Positions 31,231 to 42,169 of a stretch of 64,000 bases of DNA are shown here, in pieces. Each line of letters starts with the position of its first letter. Position 1 is the stretch's first letter. Location of the stretch: the NCBI GenBank assembly GCA_963580285.1, contig OY757016.1, forward strand, positions 45,399,124 to 45,463,123, given 5' to 3'. This DNA comes from Lucinisca nassula. Its lineage: Eukaryota > Mollusca > Bivalvia > Lucinida > Lucinidae. The notes under the pieces were generated by a model. The model was not told the DNA's origin. It ran no database searches and saw nothing but the letters and a program-made list of their open reading frames with translations. The position numbers and the translations under genes were made by a program.

Positions 31231-31235
<5 letters not shown>
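30917..31235 (+). repeat. SINE-B: tRNA-derived head with conserved 3' domain
   Basis: The head has A-box TAGCTCAGTTGGTAGAG and B-box GGTTCGATCCC, followed by a body that ends TTGTTGAAAGCGACGTTAAAC. The 3' domain resembles that of SINE-A and SINE-C. The element runs into a CA microsatellite. Confidence 0.85.

Positions 31236-31314
<79 letters not shown>
31234..31314 (+). repeat. (CA)n microsatellite
   Basis: About 80 bases of CA, forming the tail of SINE-B. Confidence 0.95.
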
Positions 31315-31317
<3 letters not shown>

Positions 31318-31384
31318 AAGTTGTATTACAGGCTAGCTACTTATTAAATATTTCTTCAAACAATTAAAATGACACATAAGCTGA

Positions 31385-31510
31385 ATAAAAGAAAAAGGAA
31401 AAGGAAAAAAAAACAAAACAAAAACAACAACCACAACAACAACAACAAAAAACAAACAACAAAAACAAGAACAGCAAAAACAACAACAAAAAAAACAACA
31501 AAAACAACTT
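31385..31510 (+). repeat. A-rich / (AAC)n low-complexity tract
   Basis: AAAGGAAAAAG then repeated AACAAC blocks. The minus-strand Cys/Phe/Val frames across it come from composition only. Confidence 0.85.
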
Positions 31511-31526
31511 AAATTCATTTTCGAAG

Positions 31527-31640
31527 TGGCTATTGACAGTTAACTGGCAATAGCGGTTTTACGTTGAAATTGCCAGTTAATTGGCAATAGCCATTTTAAC
31601 GTAAAACCGCTATTACCAGTTAAATGGTTGTAGCAAATAT
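31527..31640. repeat. palindromic block built on CCAGTTAACTGG
   Basis: GTTAACTGGCAATAGCGG, TTTTACGTT, CCAGTTAATTGGC and AATAGCCATTTTAACGTAAA modules alternate in both orientations. The same modules form 33065-33215. Confidence 0.75.
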
Positions 31641-31919
31641 ATCTTAAGACAATATCTTATTGCCATTTAGCATGAAACACCGAAAATAAAATAAACTAAT
31701 GATATGAATGATTATGCACATATGATTTTGACAAGTGGCATATATTCAACTAATATAATAAGCTATATGCTACCGAAAATGCAGCTTGCAGAGATCAGTT
31801 AGCTGTTGTAGTTCTACATGTATGAGAATGGATTAAAGACTCTCTATATTTTTCTATTATTTTCTATTCGCTAAAGCATAACATTATTAAAAAACATCTA
31901 TTCAGTGCAATGGAATATT
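31641..31919. other. unassigned intronic stretch
   Basis: AT-rich. Nothing recognised. Confidence 0.3.
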
Positions 31920-32120
31920 CATTAGAAAACACACCTATTCAAATATAGTGGAAAATTTTACCACCAAAAAATGAACATTTTCGGATAAAAATTTCGATAT
32001 TTTTCATAATTTTCTGCTCCAAACATAGATTCTAGGAACTAACGCGTGCCCACAATCTATGTTCTGAGCAGAAATAAGAAAAATAATGTATGCCCCTGTA
32101 AACCCCGGTTCTACTATATA
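31920..32120 (+). repeat. hairpin MITE, 3'-truncated
   Basis: Starts CATTAGAAAACACACCTATT. The inner stem lacks its GAACCGCC centre: GATTCTAGGAACTAACGCG joins directly to CCCACAATCTATG. It stops at CCCCGGTTCTACTATATA. Confidence 0.6.
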
Positions 32121-32838
32121 TTACACTATACCATGCCTTGGTGTCCACATTAACTTAGATACGTATTAAACAACAACTTTAGTCTGCCTGAGCTATTTTT
32201 CAATGCAAAGTACTTGTTACTACTAAGTTCGAGTAGTGGTTTTCCATTACTGGATTTCAGTATGTTACATGTCTCTGTAATGAAGTTGGGATTACAGGGA
32301 TTACATTATTTTTTTCTTTATTTCTGTTCTAAAGCGTAGGTTTAGTATACTGATATAAAAGCCACCAACATATATATTGGGTCTGTGCCACCAATAAGGC
32401 CGTTAAGCTTATTCTCAGTGGGCACATGGTGCCTCCAACTTCGATGCAACGTCATGTTACTAAGACGTTGCTATGACGTTGCATTAACGTTGCGTCTCCA
32501 GTGGGTTATGCTTGAAGACGCCTTTTTATAACGCCAAGGAAAGGCGTCCAATGCTAAATAGTATTCACGATCAATGGAACAGCAATTAGAAAAATAGAAA
32601 TAGAAAACTGATGTTGTGCATGGCAGAAACAATCAGAAAAATTATTCACATCTTCCCAAAACGAGGTGATTAAAATACTTAATTAGGTCAATAATTAATG
32701 CATAACATATTACAAAATATGGAAATGCTTGGTAAAAGAAATACCAACAACATACAGCAACGATTCGAATCTTAGTCGACTTACACAAGACCCACCACTC
32801 TAGAACAAGCATATGCATGTAATGTTTTACAGTCTTAA
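32121..32838. other. unassigned intronic stretch
   Basis: Contains a block rich in GACGTTGC near 32440-32500 (several direct and inverted short copies). No gene recognised. Confidence 0.35.
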
Positions 32839-33020
32839 CCCTTGTCCTGCTGAATATTCATATATGCCACACCCACTACCAATTATCAACCAATCAGATT
32901 ACCTGTAGCAAATTATTACAACAAATTCACAATCTGAATGACAAACAATGTAGATCCTGATCAGATCTGGATCTACATTGTTTCAAAGAAAAGGCATATC
33001 CGGGCTCAGCAGAACAAGGG
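32839..33020. mobile_element. piggyBac-like MITE
   Basis: 182 bp flanked by TTAA on both sides (32835-32838, 33021-33024). Terminal repeats CCCTTGTCCTGCTGA and complement of CCCTTGTTCTGCTGA (14 of 15). TTAA duplication and CCC termini are the piggyBac signature. No ORF. Confidence 0.8.
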
Positions 33021-33064
33021 TTAACAGTTGTTACTGAAAAAGTAATAACCGGAATGAAAAATTC

Positions 33065-33215
33065 TGCAAGCCAACTGATAATAGCGGTTTTACGTTAAAA
33101 TAGCCATTTTAACGTAAAACCGCTATTGCCAGTTAACAGGAAAAATAGTTAACTGGCAATAGCAACTTAAACGTAAAACCGCTATTGCCAGTTAACTGGC
33201 AATAGCACTTTCCTT
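33065..33215. repeat. palindromic block built on CCAGTTAACTGG (second copy)
   Basis: GCGGTTTTACGTTAAAATAG, CGTAAAACCGCTATTGCC and, at 33183-33206, a perfect 24 bp palindrome centred on GTTAAC. Confidence 0.75.
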
Positions 33216-33343
33216 CATTTTTATTCAAGGTACATATTGAATTGAATCGTTGTAATGTGTTCTAAACAAATGTTGTAAACAAACACAACATGTTTTCTAG
33301 TATATTTGTGTTGCCAAATAAACATGCTATTCAATTACTAACT

Positions 33344-33374
33344 TAGGACGCCCCCCACCTCCCGCCTATCGGGG
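33344..33374 (+). repeat. SINE-A head fragment
   Basis: CCCGCCTATCGGGGCTTGG only, directly abutting the 3' end of LINE-1. I infer the LINE inserted into or next to a SINE. Confidence 0.5.
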
Positions 33375-33676
33375 CTTGGTTTAAACAATATTTATTTCAA
33401 ATTTGATTCATTTACAATACATATATATAATACGATATGGCTAAAGGATCTGACAGTAAGCCTTGTGGCTTATAGACGTCATCTCCTTGGAACAACATAG
33501 TGTGTGCAATATTTGAGTAGCAAGACTGTAAATATTGAAATAAAGTAGCTGTGTGACATACATACATATATACGTTCAAACATACATGCATACAGACGGA
33601 CAGACAGACGGACAGACAGACATACACAGACAGACACAGACAGACAAATTCAGATGAGTAACTGTGACATACAGAC

Positions 33677-33680
<4 letters not shown>

Positions 33681-33745
<65 letters not shown>
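33681..33745 (+). repeat. (GA)n microsatellite
   Basis: 65 bases of AG in the LINE-1 3' UTR, next to ACAGACAG repeats. Confidence 0.95.
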
Positions 33746-33749
<4 letters not shown>

Positions 33750-33851
33750 ACTGAACACCTACATAAAACTTACATGGGAAACTATAAAAATAGACTTCTA
33801 CCAGAGCTGAGAAATTTACGTTATAATGTATTGTTGGCTAGGCTGTCTTAA

Positions 33852-34025
33852 CCCTTATTTTGCTGAATGTTCAATTAAGTCACACCCATTCCCATTTCTG
33901 ACTTAAACAAATGAGATTGCTTGATTTAATTTGTTCTTACAAGTTCAGAACTGACTCGCAAACATGGTAGATCCTGGTCAGATGGCTTCTGATCTGGATC
34001 TACACTGTTTGCAGAAGGATACGGA
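33852..34025. mobile_element. piggyBac-like MITE inside LINE-1
   Basis: Flanked by TTAA at 33848-33851 and 34026-34029. Left end CCCTTATTTTGCTGAATG, right end complement TCCGTATCCTTCTGC. Inner CACACCCATTCCCATTTCTG and GATCTGGATCTACACTG match 32839-33020. Its right TTAA overlaps the LINE-1 stop codon. Confidence 0.7.
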
Positions 34026-37000
34026 TTAAACAAATCTTCCGGATTTGACAATGAAGTCTTGCACTTTTAGGAATAGCGATTGGTTCTCATGTGGTGCAAG
34101 GTTGGTTTTTCCAAACAATAGATCGCTGAGAGTAAAATTGTTTAGGTCACGTGGTAAGTATCTTTCCCTGGCAACTGAATAGTTAGCACATGAGAACAGA
34201 AAATGTTTTGCACTTTCAAACTCTCCGCAATGACAAGATGGGCTTGAAACAATATTTTTACGATACAAATCGGAATTAAGTGAACTACAACCCATTCTTA
34301 GTCTAGCATGAAGAATTTGACCAATACGCGCACCAGTATTAAAATATTTAGGAGGCACTGTGGCGTTTCTGTTTAAGGCGCGTTTGAAAGAAGCTACAGA
34401 TGTCGCTTCTTTTACATCGTTGGGAAGGTTGTTCCAGGCACGTATTGTCGACGGAAAAAAAGAATCCAGGAATAGGCTTGTTTTAGCTCTATAGTTTAGG
34501 ATATGATCAGAATTTCGAAGATTATATCTAGTTCTTTCTTGAAGAGTAGCAGGGACCAAGTCAAAGAGATATTCTGGTGCGATACCGTGTAGAGCTTTGT
34601 AAAAAACTACCAATTTATGCTTGTTCCGACGACTTTGGAGAGACTCCCAACCGAGTTCTGAGAATAGTTTTTCAACACTGCATAATTTGGTTGCTCCTGT
34701 TATTATTCGAGCAGCTTCGACATGAATTGCATCTAACTGTTTTTTAGATTCAAGTGAGCAGTTATCCCAAACGACATCGCTGTACTCTAGAAGGGGTCGA
34801 ATAAAGGCCATATACATTTTTTCTAAAGCTTTTCTGCTGACTCTAAACTTGAGGGCTCTTAGAAGATTGAGACGTGTGCAAGCTTTTTCGGAGATATTTT
34901 TCACATGTATTTTCCAGTTGCATGAGTCGGAAAATGTGAGGCCCAAATGCTTGTGGTTGGATGTTTCCTGTATCATAGTGTTATTTAAAAACAAGGGTGG
35001 GTGATGAGGGGGGTTTCTTTTTCTTGATATGGTCATTGCCATTGTTTTCTGTGCATGAAATTCTACCAGCCATTCATCAGCCCAGTTAGAAATGGTTTGT
35101 AGATCGGTGTTTAGCAGTCGTGCCGCTAGGTCTGGATGTTCAACAACGATGTATAGACTGGTGTCGTCAGCAAAGAGGCGGATGGAACAACTAATATTTT
35201 TTACTATGTCGTTTATATAAACGAGAAAGAGAAGTGGGCCTAAAATGGAACCTTGGGGCACACCGGCTTCAACCGCCGCCCATCAAGAGCACTTGCCATT
35301 AATAACGACACGTTGTCTCCGCCCGGATAGATAGCTTGTGAACCATTTTAAAACAGGATCGGAGCATCCTATGTTCTTGAGTTTGTGGAGCAAACCCTTG
35401 TGCCAGACTCTGTCGAAGGCTTTTGTTATGTCGCAGAAAACTGTCCGTACCTCTTTACCACTGTCTACAGCCTCACAAAAGGTATGGTATGTATGAAGAA
35501 GTTGGTATGTAGTGGAATCGCCTTGTAAAAAGCCCGATTGAAAGGGAGTTATCATTTGATGTGCTGTAATGTAATTATAGAGATGTTTGTGCACACAGCG
35601 TTCCATAGTTTTACCTGCTAGGCTCAAGAGGGAAATGGGTCTGTAATTTCCCGGGAGGGACTTTTCATCTTTCTTATGAATTGGATTAAGGTTAGCGTCC
35701 TTCCAAGAGGGTGGAAAGTACCCTGTGGCGAACGACTTGTTAAAGACGATTGACTAGGGACGTGCTAGGTAATCAGCACCTTCTCTTAAAAGCCTTGGGC
35801 TGATCAAGTCAGGACCACAGGCTTTGCTCACATCCAAATGCTTGAATACATCAAGAACATCTTGAGACGATATTGTGATTGAGTCTAAGGTGTACTGAGC
35901 AGGCTCGAGAGTTGGTAAAGTTTTGTTTGTGTCATTGACCTTTGTTTGAGCGGAAAAATATAAGTTTAACATTTCTGCTTTCTGTTCGTCTGTTTCGGCC
36001 ACTTCATGGTTCATGGTAAGTACCGGAATGTTGCTAGAAGAGCGTCCAAGATTCAGAAGCTGCTTAGAGGTTTTCCAGAATAGTTTTTGGTCACAATTAT
36101 CCAAAGACAGGAGACTGTCGAGTTTATCAAAATAATGTTTTTTGGAAAGTCTTATTGTAGTGTTGATGTTGTTTCTAAGGAGTTTGTATTTAGTCCAGAA
36201 ATAATTGTTATTTGTCTTTTTGAATTGTCTATAGGTGCGCTTCCGTTTCCTTATCATATTTTTGATTTTGCAAGTTATCCAAGGATGATCATTAGGCCGT
36301 ATTGTTACTATTTTGTTTGGTATTGATTGTTTTGCAGCTGTAAATATGATGTCGGTGATGTCCTTGATATTAATGTCGATGTTTCCCTCGCGTAAAACTA
36401 TTTCTGTAATGTTGGATTCAGACAGCAAGTTCCTGAATTTGTCATAATCAGCTAATTTATAATTCCATATTTGTCTTTTAAAGGATGGTGTGTGAGGTCG
36501 AGTGAACTTGAGTAAGACAACTATTGGACAGTGATACCTGGTGTAATCTGCCATGAAGGGGTCAATTGTGCCGCTTGTTAGGGCGTTGCTGTAATTGCGT
36601 ACTAGAATCAAATCTATGAGTGACGATGAGTTTTCCGTAAAATGCGTGGGTTCAGTAATAAGTTGTTTCAGATTGTATTCAAGCAAAAGATCTTTCATTT
36701 TAGGATTGTTGTTAAGTGTCATGTCGATGTTAAAGTCGCCTGTAATAATTATATCTGATAGGTTCGTGTTGCATGCTCTGTCAATACTTTCCTTGATAAG
36801 ATTGAAATATTCTGGACTACTATTAGGGGGTCTGTAGAATCCGCCTACCAGAATCCTTTTCGACTTGACTTGGATCTCTACCCAGGTAGATTCCAAGCCC
36901 TGTAATTCCAAGTCTGGTCTTCGCTTACAAAATAGTGTGTCGCGGACATAGATGATCACACCCCCACCAGGGCGACCTAGCCTATCAGTCCTGAATGGTG

Positions 37001-37556
37001 ACGTGAAGTTATCTATCTGTATTGTGCTACTGTTAATATTGGGGTTTAGCCAGCTTTCAGAAAAAACAAGGACATCGTAAGCATCGGCTTCACTGCGTAT
37101 TATGTCTATTTTAGGCATCAGGCTTTGAATATTGGCATGAATTATACTTAAGTGGTTATGAAGCAGTTCAAAAGATGTTGCTGAAAGATCGCCGCTGGAT
37201 GAGGTACTAGTATCGACAGAGTCTGGTCCAGGGTTGGTCTCTATATCGCCACAAATAAGAAGCAACGAGAGTAGCCAAAAGGTCAGGTCAGTTACAAATA
37301 GGAAAAAAAGGAATTTGCGACAGAAAGAAATGTTTCGATGCGGTTGGCAAAAGTACAGACGCACATGAGGAACCCTGATGTCTTTGTACAACTCGTTGCT
37401 TCGCTGAATAGCTAACGTCATACTGAAGGATTGAATATCACGGCTATTAGGTACGCATAAGAGCACTACTATCATAGTAAATAGGAGTAAATGGAAATTG
37501 TTATGCGTTATTCTTTTCTTGGTGCCTAGCCTTAAGGATAAAGAAACACTAGACAT
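34026..37556 (-). pseudogene. LINE-1 ORF2-type protein: 2A-like leader, endonuclease, reverse transcriptase
   Basis: The frame opens at 37595; the first ATG is at 37556. About 1,176 residues would be made but for two in-frame stops: TAG at 35756-35754 and TGA at 35285-35283. N terminus: two hydrophobic stretches, then CGDIETNPGP (37253-37224), a 2A-like ribosome-skipping motif. Endonuclease: HANIQSL, SESWL, GGFYRPP, GDFNI, HCPI. Reverse transcriptase: TKAFDRVWH (motif A), PQGSILGPLLF (motif B), LFADDTSLY (motif C). C terminus: CHCGEFESAKHFLFSC zinc knuckle. It would copy its own RNA at a nicked target in the nucleus. The few lesions suggest recent activity. Confidence 0.88.
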
Positions 37557-37950
37557 GCCACCAAGCCCGTCAGATTTAAGTTGTTTGATCTTCACGTGGT
37601 ACTCAGTAGAAACTGGAGATATATCATGACGAGCATTGAGGGCAAGTCTGGTGAGTCTTGGTTCAAGTGCGTAACTTTAGACCCGGAGATCAGCTGTGGA
37701 ATCATTGAGGCGGGGTGTTCAGTCAAGGACACAGATAGAAGATTATAGAGAAATACACGTAATACAACAAAAAGGAACATAACAGATATCACAATATGAA
37801 AACAAAACAAAAATTAGGTAAGTTAGGTGATACTTAACTAAAGCTGGAATTATGTAAATCCATATGAAGTAACATTATATAGCATTTGAAAAAGGAGCAC
37901 TTTGTTTAACTAATGTGAAACAAGAAAGCCCTCATCGTGGTGCAAAGATG

Positions 37951-38308
37951 CATAACGAAAACACGCCTATACGAATACATTGCCAACTGCTCGCCCCCCA
38001 CCCCCCCCCCCCCCCAAAAAAAAAATAAAATAAAATAAAAAAAATAAAAAAAAAATAACAATAATAATAGAATCTAAAGATGCAAAATCGTGATATAATG
38101 CCTATTCCCGCACAAAACACAGATTGCGGGGACCCGATAGAACCGCCTCGACGAGGCTACATCAGTGGCCCTCGATACATACCATAGTGCATAGACTGAT
38201 AAAAAAAAAATAAAAAAAAAATAAATGTTTTACCCTGGTAAACCCCAGTTTCACTATATAAAGATGGGGTTCGAGGGGATCAAATTGTTAAGGCGTATTT
38301 TCGTGATG
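37951..38308 (+). mobile_element. hairpin MITE with C- and A-run expansions
   Basis: Ends CATAACGAAAACACGCC and CGTATTTTCGTGATG. A run of about 19 C and A-rich tracts (37997-38070) lie in the left arm. The inner stem centre is disrupted. The right part CCCCAGTTTCACTATATAAA is normal. Confidence 0.7.
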
Positions 38309-38344
38309 ACTATACACTGCTATTTACTAGATAGCATCTCGGCC

Positions 38345-38539
38345 CTCATCCTGCTGATTTTATTTTGACTACTTTAATCACACCTACCGGCTGTCAGCCA
38401 TTATATTTCGTAATATGATTTAGTCAATAAAAGAGAATAATACTGCAAATTCCGATCCGATGGCCTCTTCAGAGCCCAGCGAATCTCAATTTTCAGTCTT
38501 TGTAGGGTTAGGGGATTGTAATGTTCAGCAGGATGTGAG
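38345..38539. repeat. piggyBac-like MITE relative
   Basis: CTCATCCTGCTGA at the left and TCAGCAGGATGTGAG at the right form terminal repeats. No TTAA is visible, and inner content is diverged from 32839. Confidence 0.5.
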
Positions 38540-38577
38540 TTGAAAATACGAACCTACGAGTTACTATTGTCTGTAAT

Positions 38578-38790
38578 TGAGTTTAACGGCCCTGTCAGCA
38601 CTCTTAGATCATATTGGGCCGGAAATGTTTACCTTTTCACCTTTTTGGGGCAGATATGTATTAGCCAGGCATACAATGCACATTTTGACAAAGGGTGATA
38701 GCTGCCCTTCTTAAGTAAGCGGGAGGGGCAAAGAAGATATCGTGCCAGATATCTGCACGATAACGATGCATTTGGAACCGAAATTTTATT
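38578..38790 (-). repeat. SINE-C, headless fragment
   Basis: GTTTAACGGCCCTGTCAGCAC at the low end, GCCCTTCTTAAGTAAGCGGGA further in: the complement of the SINE-C body at 39706-39900. Confidence 0.6.
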
Positions 38791-39120
38791 GCGAGTCACT
38801 CTTAAGAAAAAAAAAACAAAACAAAAAAAAAAAAAAAACGCTGTAGTTCCGCCTCTTTGTTTTCTGAATGGGATGCATATGTTGATACCATATCGTGTTC
38901 CTAGTCGAGCTATTCTATCAAGATGTGCACTGTTTGCCCTACTACTTTCAACACATGAATACACAGCCACATCTATGAATAATCAGAACATTTTCATTTT
39001 TTTACATTTCCAGTGTATAGCCTAATATAAACAGTATATTTCATATTTCCATGGGTCCACGCATATTGTCGCATGATATTCAATGGCTATTTGTAGATTA
39101 TAATGTATGATGTGCATTTC

Positions 39121-39300
39121 ATCACGTCAACACTCCGTGGAGTGAACATCCCCGCAGACCCCACCCTATCCAAGGACATATGAGGCCTACAGGGGTATAC
39201 ATTGTTTCTTGCAATTTCGCTCCGAGACTTGGACCATGATTACCGGTCAGAATGATTTCAACGAGTCTGTTCTAACGAGCAACCACGGCATGCGACAACA
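39121..39300. repeat. divergent hairpin MITE (variant B) remnant
   Basis: CATCACGTCAACACTCCGTG, GAACATCC, CAGGGGTATACATT and an ACGAG/TTCTAACGAGC centre. Confidence 0.45.
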
Positions 39301-39454
39301 AGCGGCCATGGTAGTAATAATAGTAACAATAATAGGAAATAGATCGCCAGAAAGTAAAGATTCATCAGTTAATAGATGTACTATTTGTTACTTAAGGTAA
39401 ATATAATTTTCGTCTATAATGTGCACAACAACAACAACTACAACAACAACAAAC

Positions 39455-39640
39455 TTCCTCATGTTAAGAAGTCCGTGTAGTGAACATCGCAGCAAAACAA
39501 AACTCAATTTATACCAGGCAACCTGGGAGCTACAGAGGCACACATAATTTCTCGCACTCCTGACTGAAGACGCGTGTTGTGGATGCCCACCATAACCGTC
39601 TCAACGAGGCGCTTCTAATGAGAACCCACAACCCGATAAA
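39455..39640. repeat. divergent hairpin MITE (variant B) remnant
   Basis: CTCATGTTAAGAAGTCCGTG, GTGAACATC, then ACCGTCTCAACGAGGCGC and TTCTAATGAGAACCCACAAC. Confidence 0.45.
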
Positions 39641-39705
39641 CATAACAATTTTTCATTTTTTATTCAGAAAAATATTAACCGTTACTAGTACGAGTGAATA
39701 ACGCT

Positions 39706-40018
39706 GGAGTGTTTTGTTTGTTTGTATTAGAGTTTAACGGCCCAGTCAACACTATATAGGTCATTTTTGAGCCGGTCAGTTTACCTATCCACACTTTCCT
39801 GGGCAGGCTTATACGTAAGCGGTTAACCAGTACAGTGCACATTCTTTCGCCAGAAACTGACAACTGCCCTTCTTGAATCAGCGGAAGGGAGAGAATGACC
39901 GTAGAAAAGATTTCATGATCAATCTCCACGAAAGAATGTTGCCGACCCCGGCGGGAGTCGAACCCGCGTCCTCCTGATCACCAGTCAGACGCGCATCCGA
40001 CTGAGCCAACGAGGCCGG
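39706..40018 (-). repeat. SINE-C, full length with tRNA-like head
   Basis: Minus strand from 40018: GCCGGCCTCGTTGGCTCAG head, GGTTCGACTCC B box at about 39965, a body containing CTGCCCAGGAAAGTGTGG, and 3' GTGTTGACTGGGCCGTTAAA with a CAAA tail. The body and 3' end are related to SINE-A, though the heads differ. Confidence 0.8.
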
Positions 40019-40084
40019 CAACGCTGGAGTGTCCAGACAGGTAAGTATACTTATCAAGGAAAAAAGCGAAAGGACATGATCTAA

Positions 40085-40505
40085 CTAGAATGACATATTT
40101 TATTCGCGAGCCGGAATGTGTATACCGAATATCCATCCTCAAACAAGACATGTGCATCCTACAGCGGTATACATTATTTCTCACAATGCCGACCGGACTG
40201 TCGGTCAGAGACGCCTCAACGGACAGTTCTAACGAGCACCCACAACCCATCATGGTAATAATACTAGTGAAAAACTATAGGTGAGATTAGCATATAGAAT
40301 AGCAAGTGCTCTGTGGTTCGATTGTTCATGTTAGCAGGTCCGTAAAGGACCATCTCCACAAAAGTCAGTTTATACAGAGAAAACCCGGGACCTACCGGCG
40401 CACACACAACTTCCCGCATTCGCGGCTGAAGACACGTGCTGTGAATACTCGAAAGAGCCGCCTCGATGAGGCAGCTCTTAAAGCAACCACAACCCATCTC
40501 GGACT
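40085..40505. repeat. two divergent hairpin MITE (variant B) remnants
   Basis: Centres at about 40210 (GACGCCTCAACGGACAG, TTCTAACGAGCACCCACAAC) and about 40465 (GAGCCGCCTCGATGAGGC, AGCTCTTAAAGCAACCACAA). The second starts CATGTTAGCAGGTCCGTAAA. With the two at 39121 and 39455 they make four related copies within 1.4 kb. Confidence 0.45.
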
Positions 40506-40589
40506 ATATAATCTATATAACTGAAGTTCTTACAAATTTTCGCTCAGGAAAAAAGACCACTACCATTATGATACACATGTAAGATGCCA

Positions 40590-40888
40590 GGTTCTTTATC
40601 TATCGGGGCTTGAATAAATAGATGGGCTGCATGATGCTTCCACGCAGAGCTGAAACCGAGTACTGGTAAACCGCTTAGAGGATGTAAGCCGGCCCAGGCA
40701 AAACTGTGCGAGTCGGCCAATCCATGCTTATAAACCCTATTGGCTTTATTGGCCGACAGGGTCTGGAATGTCATTTCATCTCAATGTCGGGTTAAAGTCC
40801 CACAAAATTGGAAGCAGCGTCTCCAAAATGACCCATACAGTGTCGACAGGGACGTTAAACCTCAAATCAATCAAACAAACAAAAAAGA
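40590..40888 (+). repeat. SINE-A, near full length
   Basis: CTATCGGGGCTTGAATAAAT, GCAGAGCTGAAACCGAG, CATTTCATCTCAATGTCGGG and GTCGACAGGGACGTTAAACC with (CAAA)n tail. Confidence 0.8.
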
Positions 40889-41218
40889 AACTACCTTAGG
40901 AAAATTTAAGCATCAGAGATATAATCGTACCTGCAACTTCTGGCAAAGTTTTGATAAAGATCATTTGTGCTTTGGAAAGTTATATGCCTTTATAGCTCTG
41001 AAATACGGATAGCTGTGTCCTTGTGGCTCTACGAATTCACTCGACATGGAGACTAGTCCTTATGACTTTAGTTTCATAGCATTAAAACACTCAAATGATA
41101 GTGAATTTTATTTTTCTCGGCTTCTAATATAAATATGTTTCCTAAATAGAATTGTGTTTAGGTAAATATTGTAGATGAGCCCTTATGTTCCAATAAGACG
41201 TCCTAATCAGGACACAGA
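40889..41218. other. unassigned intronic stretch
   Basis: Nothing recognised. Confidence 0.3.
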
Positions 41219-41395
41219 AGCCTCCGTGGTGTAGTGGATATGCCACTCGCCTTGTAAACCAGGGGTCGCAGGATCGATCCCGGGCTTCTCCCGATTTTCG
41301 GATGAGTCTTTAAACCGAGGTCCCGTCTCCGTATGACCTTAGCTGTTGGTGAGACGTAAAACTCAAACACTCCCTCCTTCACTCCCTAATCAGGA
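41219..41395 (+). repeat. SINE-D: tRNA-derived (Thr-like, UGU loop)
   Basis: The head CCTCCGTGGTGTAGTGGATA carries an A box. CTTGTAAAC is in the anticodon place and GGATCGATCCCGGGCTTCT closes the B box and acceptor. Tail: GATGAGTCTTTAAACCGAGG, CCGTCTCCGTATGACCTTAG, GGTGAGACGTAAAACTCAAA. A second copy is at 48672. Confidence 0.8.
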
Positions 41396-41729
41396 CAGTT
41401 GTTTGAATAATGTGCTGCTAACGTTAGGCCTCAATAAATCCTCACAAGAATTGAGACAAAAATCGGTTGATATCAAAGACAACCCCTATTTTTTTGTTTT
41501 TGTCAAAGGGAGATAATTTACAGCATTGACAAATTAGAAATTGCGTTTCGAGCTTGCTTCAAAGAATAATTCAGATTTCTCTGTATTTTACGTATTGCAA
41601 CTCGGCTACGGTAATCTCTGATAAGCTACAAGAATTTTATATTGGCACGCGCATTTGCAAAAATGTTAAGAAATAAAGCTTAAATCACATAGAGCAGTAG
41701 CGTAATTGGAACATCAAGAGACAAAAATT

Positions 41730-41972
41730 CATCACGTGAACAAGTCCGTGAAATGAACACCCCCTTACACCCGACTTTGTATAGAGAAAATTGGGGTTTA
41801 CGGGGGTAAACAATATTTTTCTTATTTTTACTCCAAGACATAGGTTGTGGGTACTCGTTAGAACCGCCTCAAGCACCGTCAACCGATGTAAATGTCATGG
41901 ATTTTCATCCGAAAAGAAGCCATTTTGGAGCTGTGAAAAATGAACTATGTCGCAAGGGTATGTTAGCGTAGT
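41730..41972 (-). mobile_element. hairpin MITE variant B, centre damaged
   Basis: CATCACGTGAACAAGTCCGT start, GTTTACGGGGGTAAACAATA, GGTACTCGTTAGAACCGCC then the second half of the stem is missing. Ends GTATGTTAGCGTAGTG. Confidence 0.6.
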
Positions 41973-42169
41973 GTTGACTGAACTAATACAGATCGTTTGC
42001 TTTTATATATTTTTTGTCTAACATTTAGCAAGGAAATTTACTTTGCTAGTGCAGCGTTTTCACTTTGGCTCAGTATAGTTATTTTTATTATTATCTTTAT
42101 TTACAAAGGAAATTTACTTTACTATTGTAGCGTTTTCACTTTCGCTCAGTATAGTTATTTTTAATTTTT

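Larger units (their letters stand above)
33376..37850 (-). mobile_element. LINE-1: nearly intact APE-type non-LTR retrotransposon
   Basis: Minus-strand element. The 3' end near 33376 reads AAATAAATATTGTTTAAAC on the sense strand, with a polyadenylation signal. The 3' UTR contains CTGTCTGT and (TC)n tracts. The 5' limit (about 37850) is uncertain. A single reading frame covers endonuclease, reverse transcriptase and a C-terminal zinc knuckle with only two stop codons and no frameshift. FADDT and the domain order fit the CR1/Jockey branch. A piggyBac-like MITE sits exactly at the stop codon's TTAA. Confidence 0.85.

Noticed and set aside
31130..31518. Cys/Val- and Cys/Phe-rich minus-strand ORFs
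   Set aside because: They are translations of the CA microsatellite and of A-rich low-complexity sequence.
33576..33851. Ser/Leu and Arg/Glu repeat ORFs
   Set aside because: They come from the GA microsatellite in the LINE-1 3' UTR.
41219..41290. tRNA-Thr gene, also at 48672
   Set aside because: Two copies share the same non-tRNA tail, which marks them as SINE-D.
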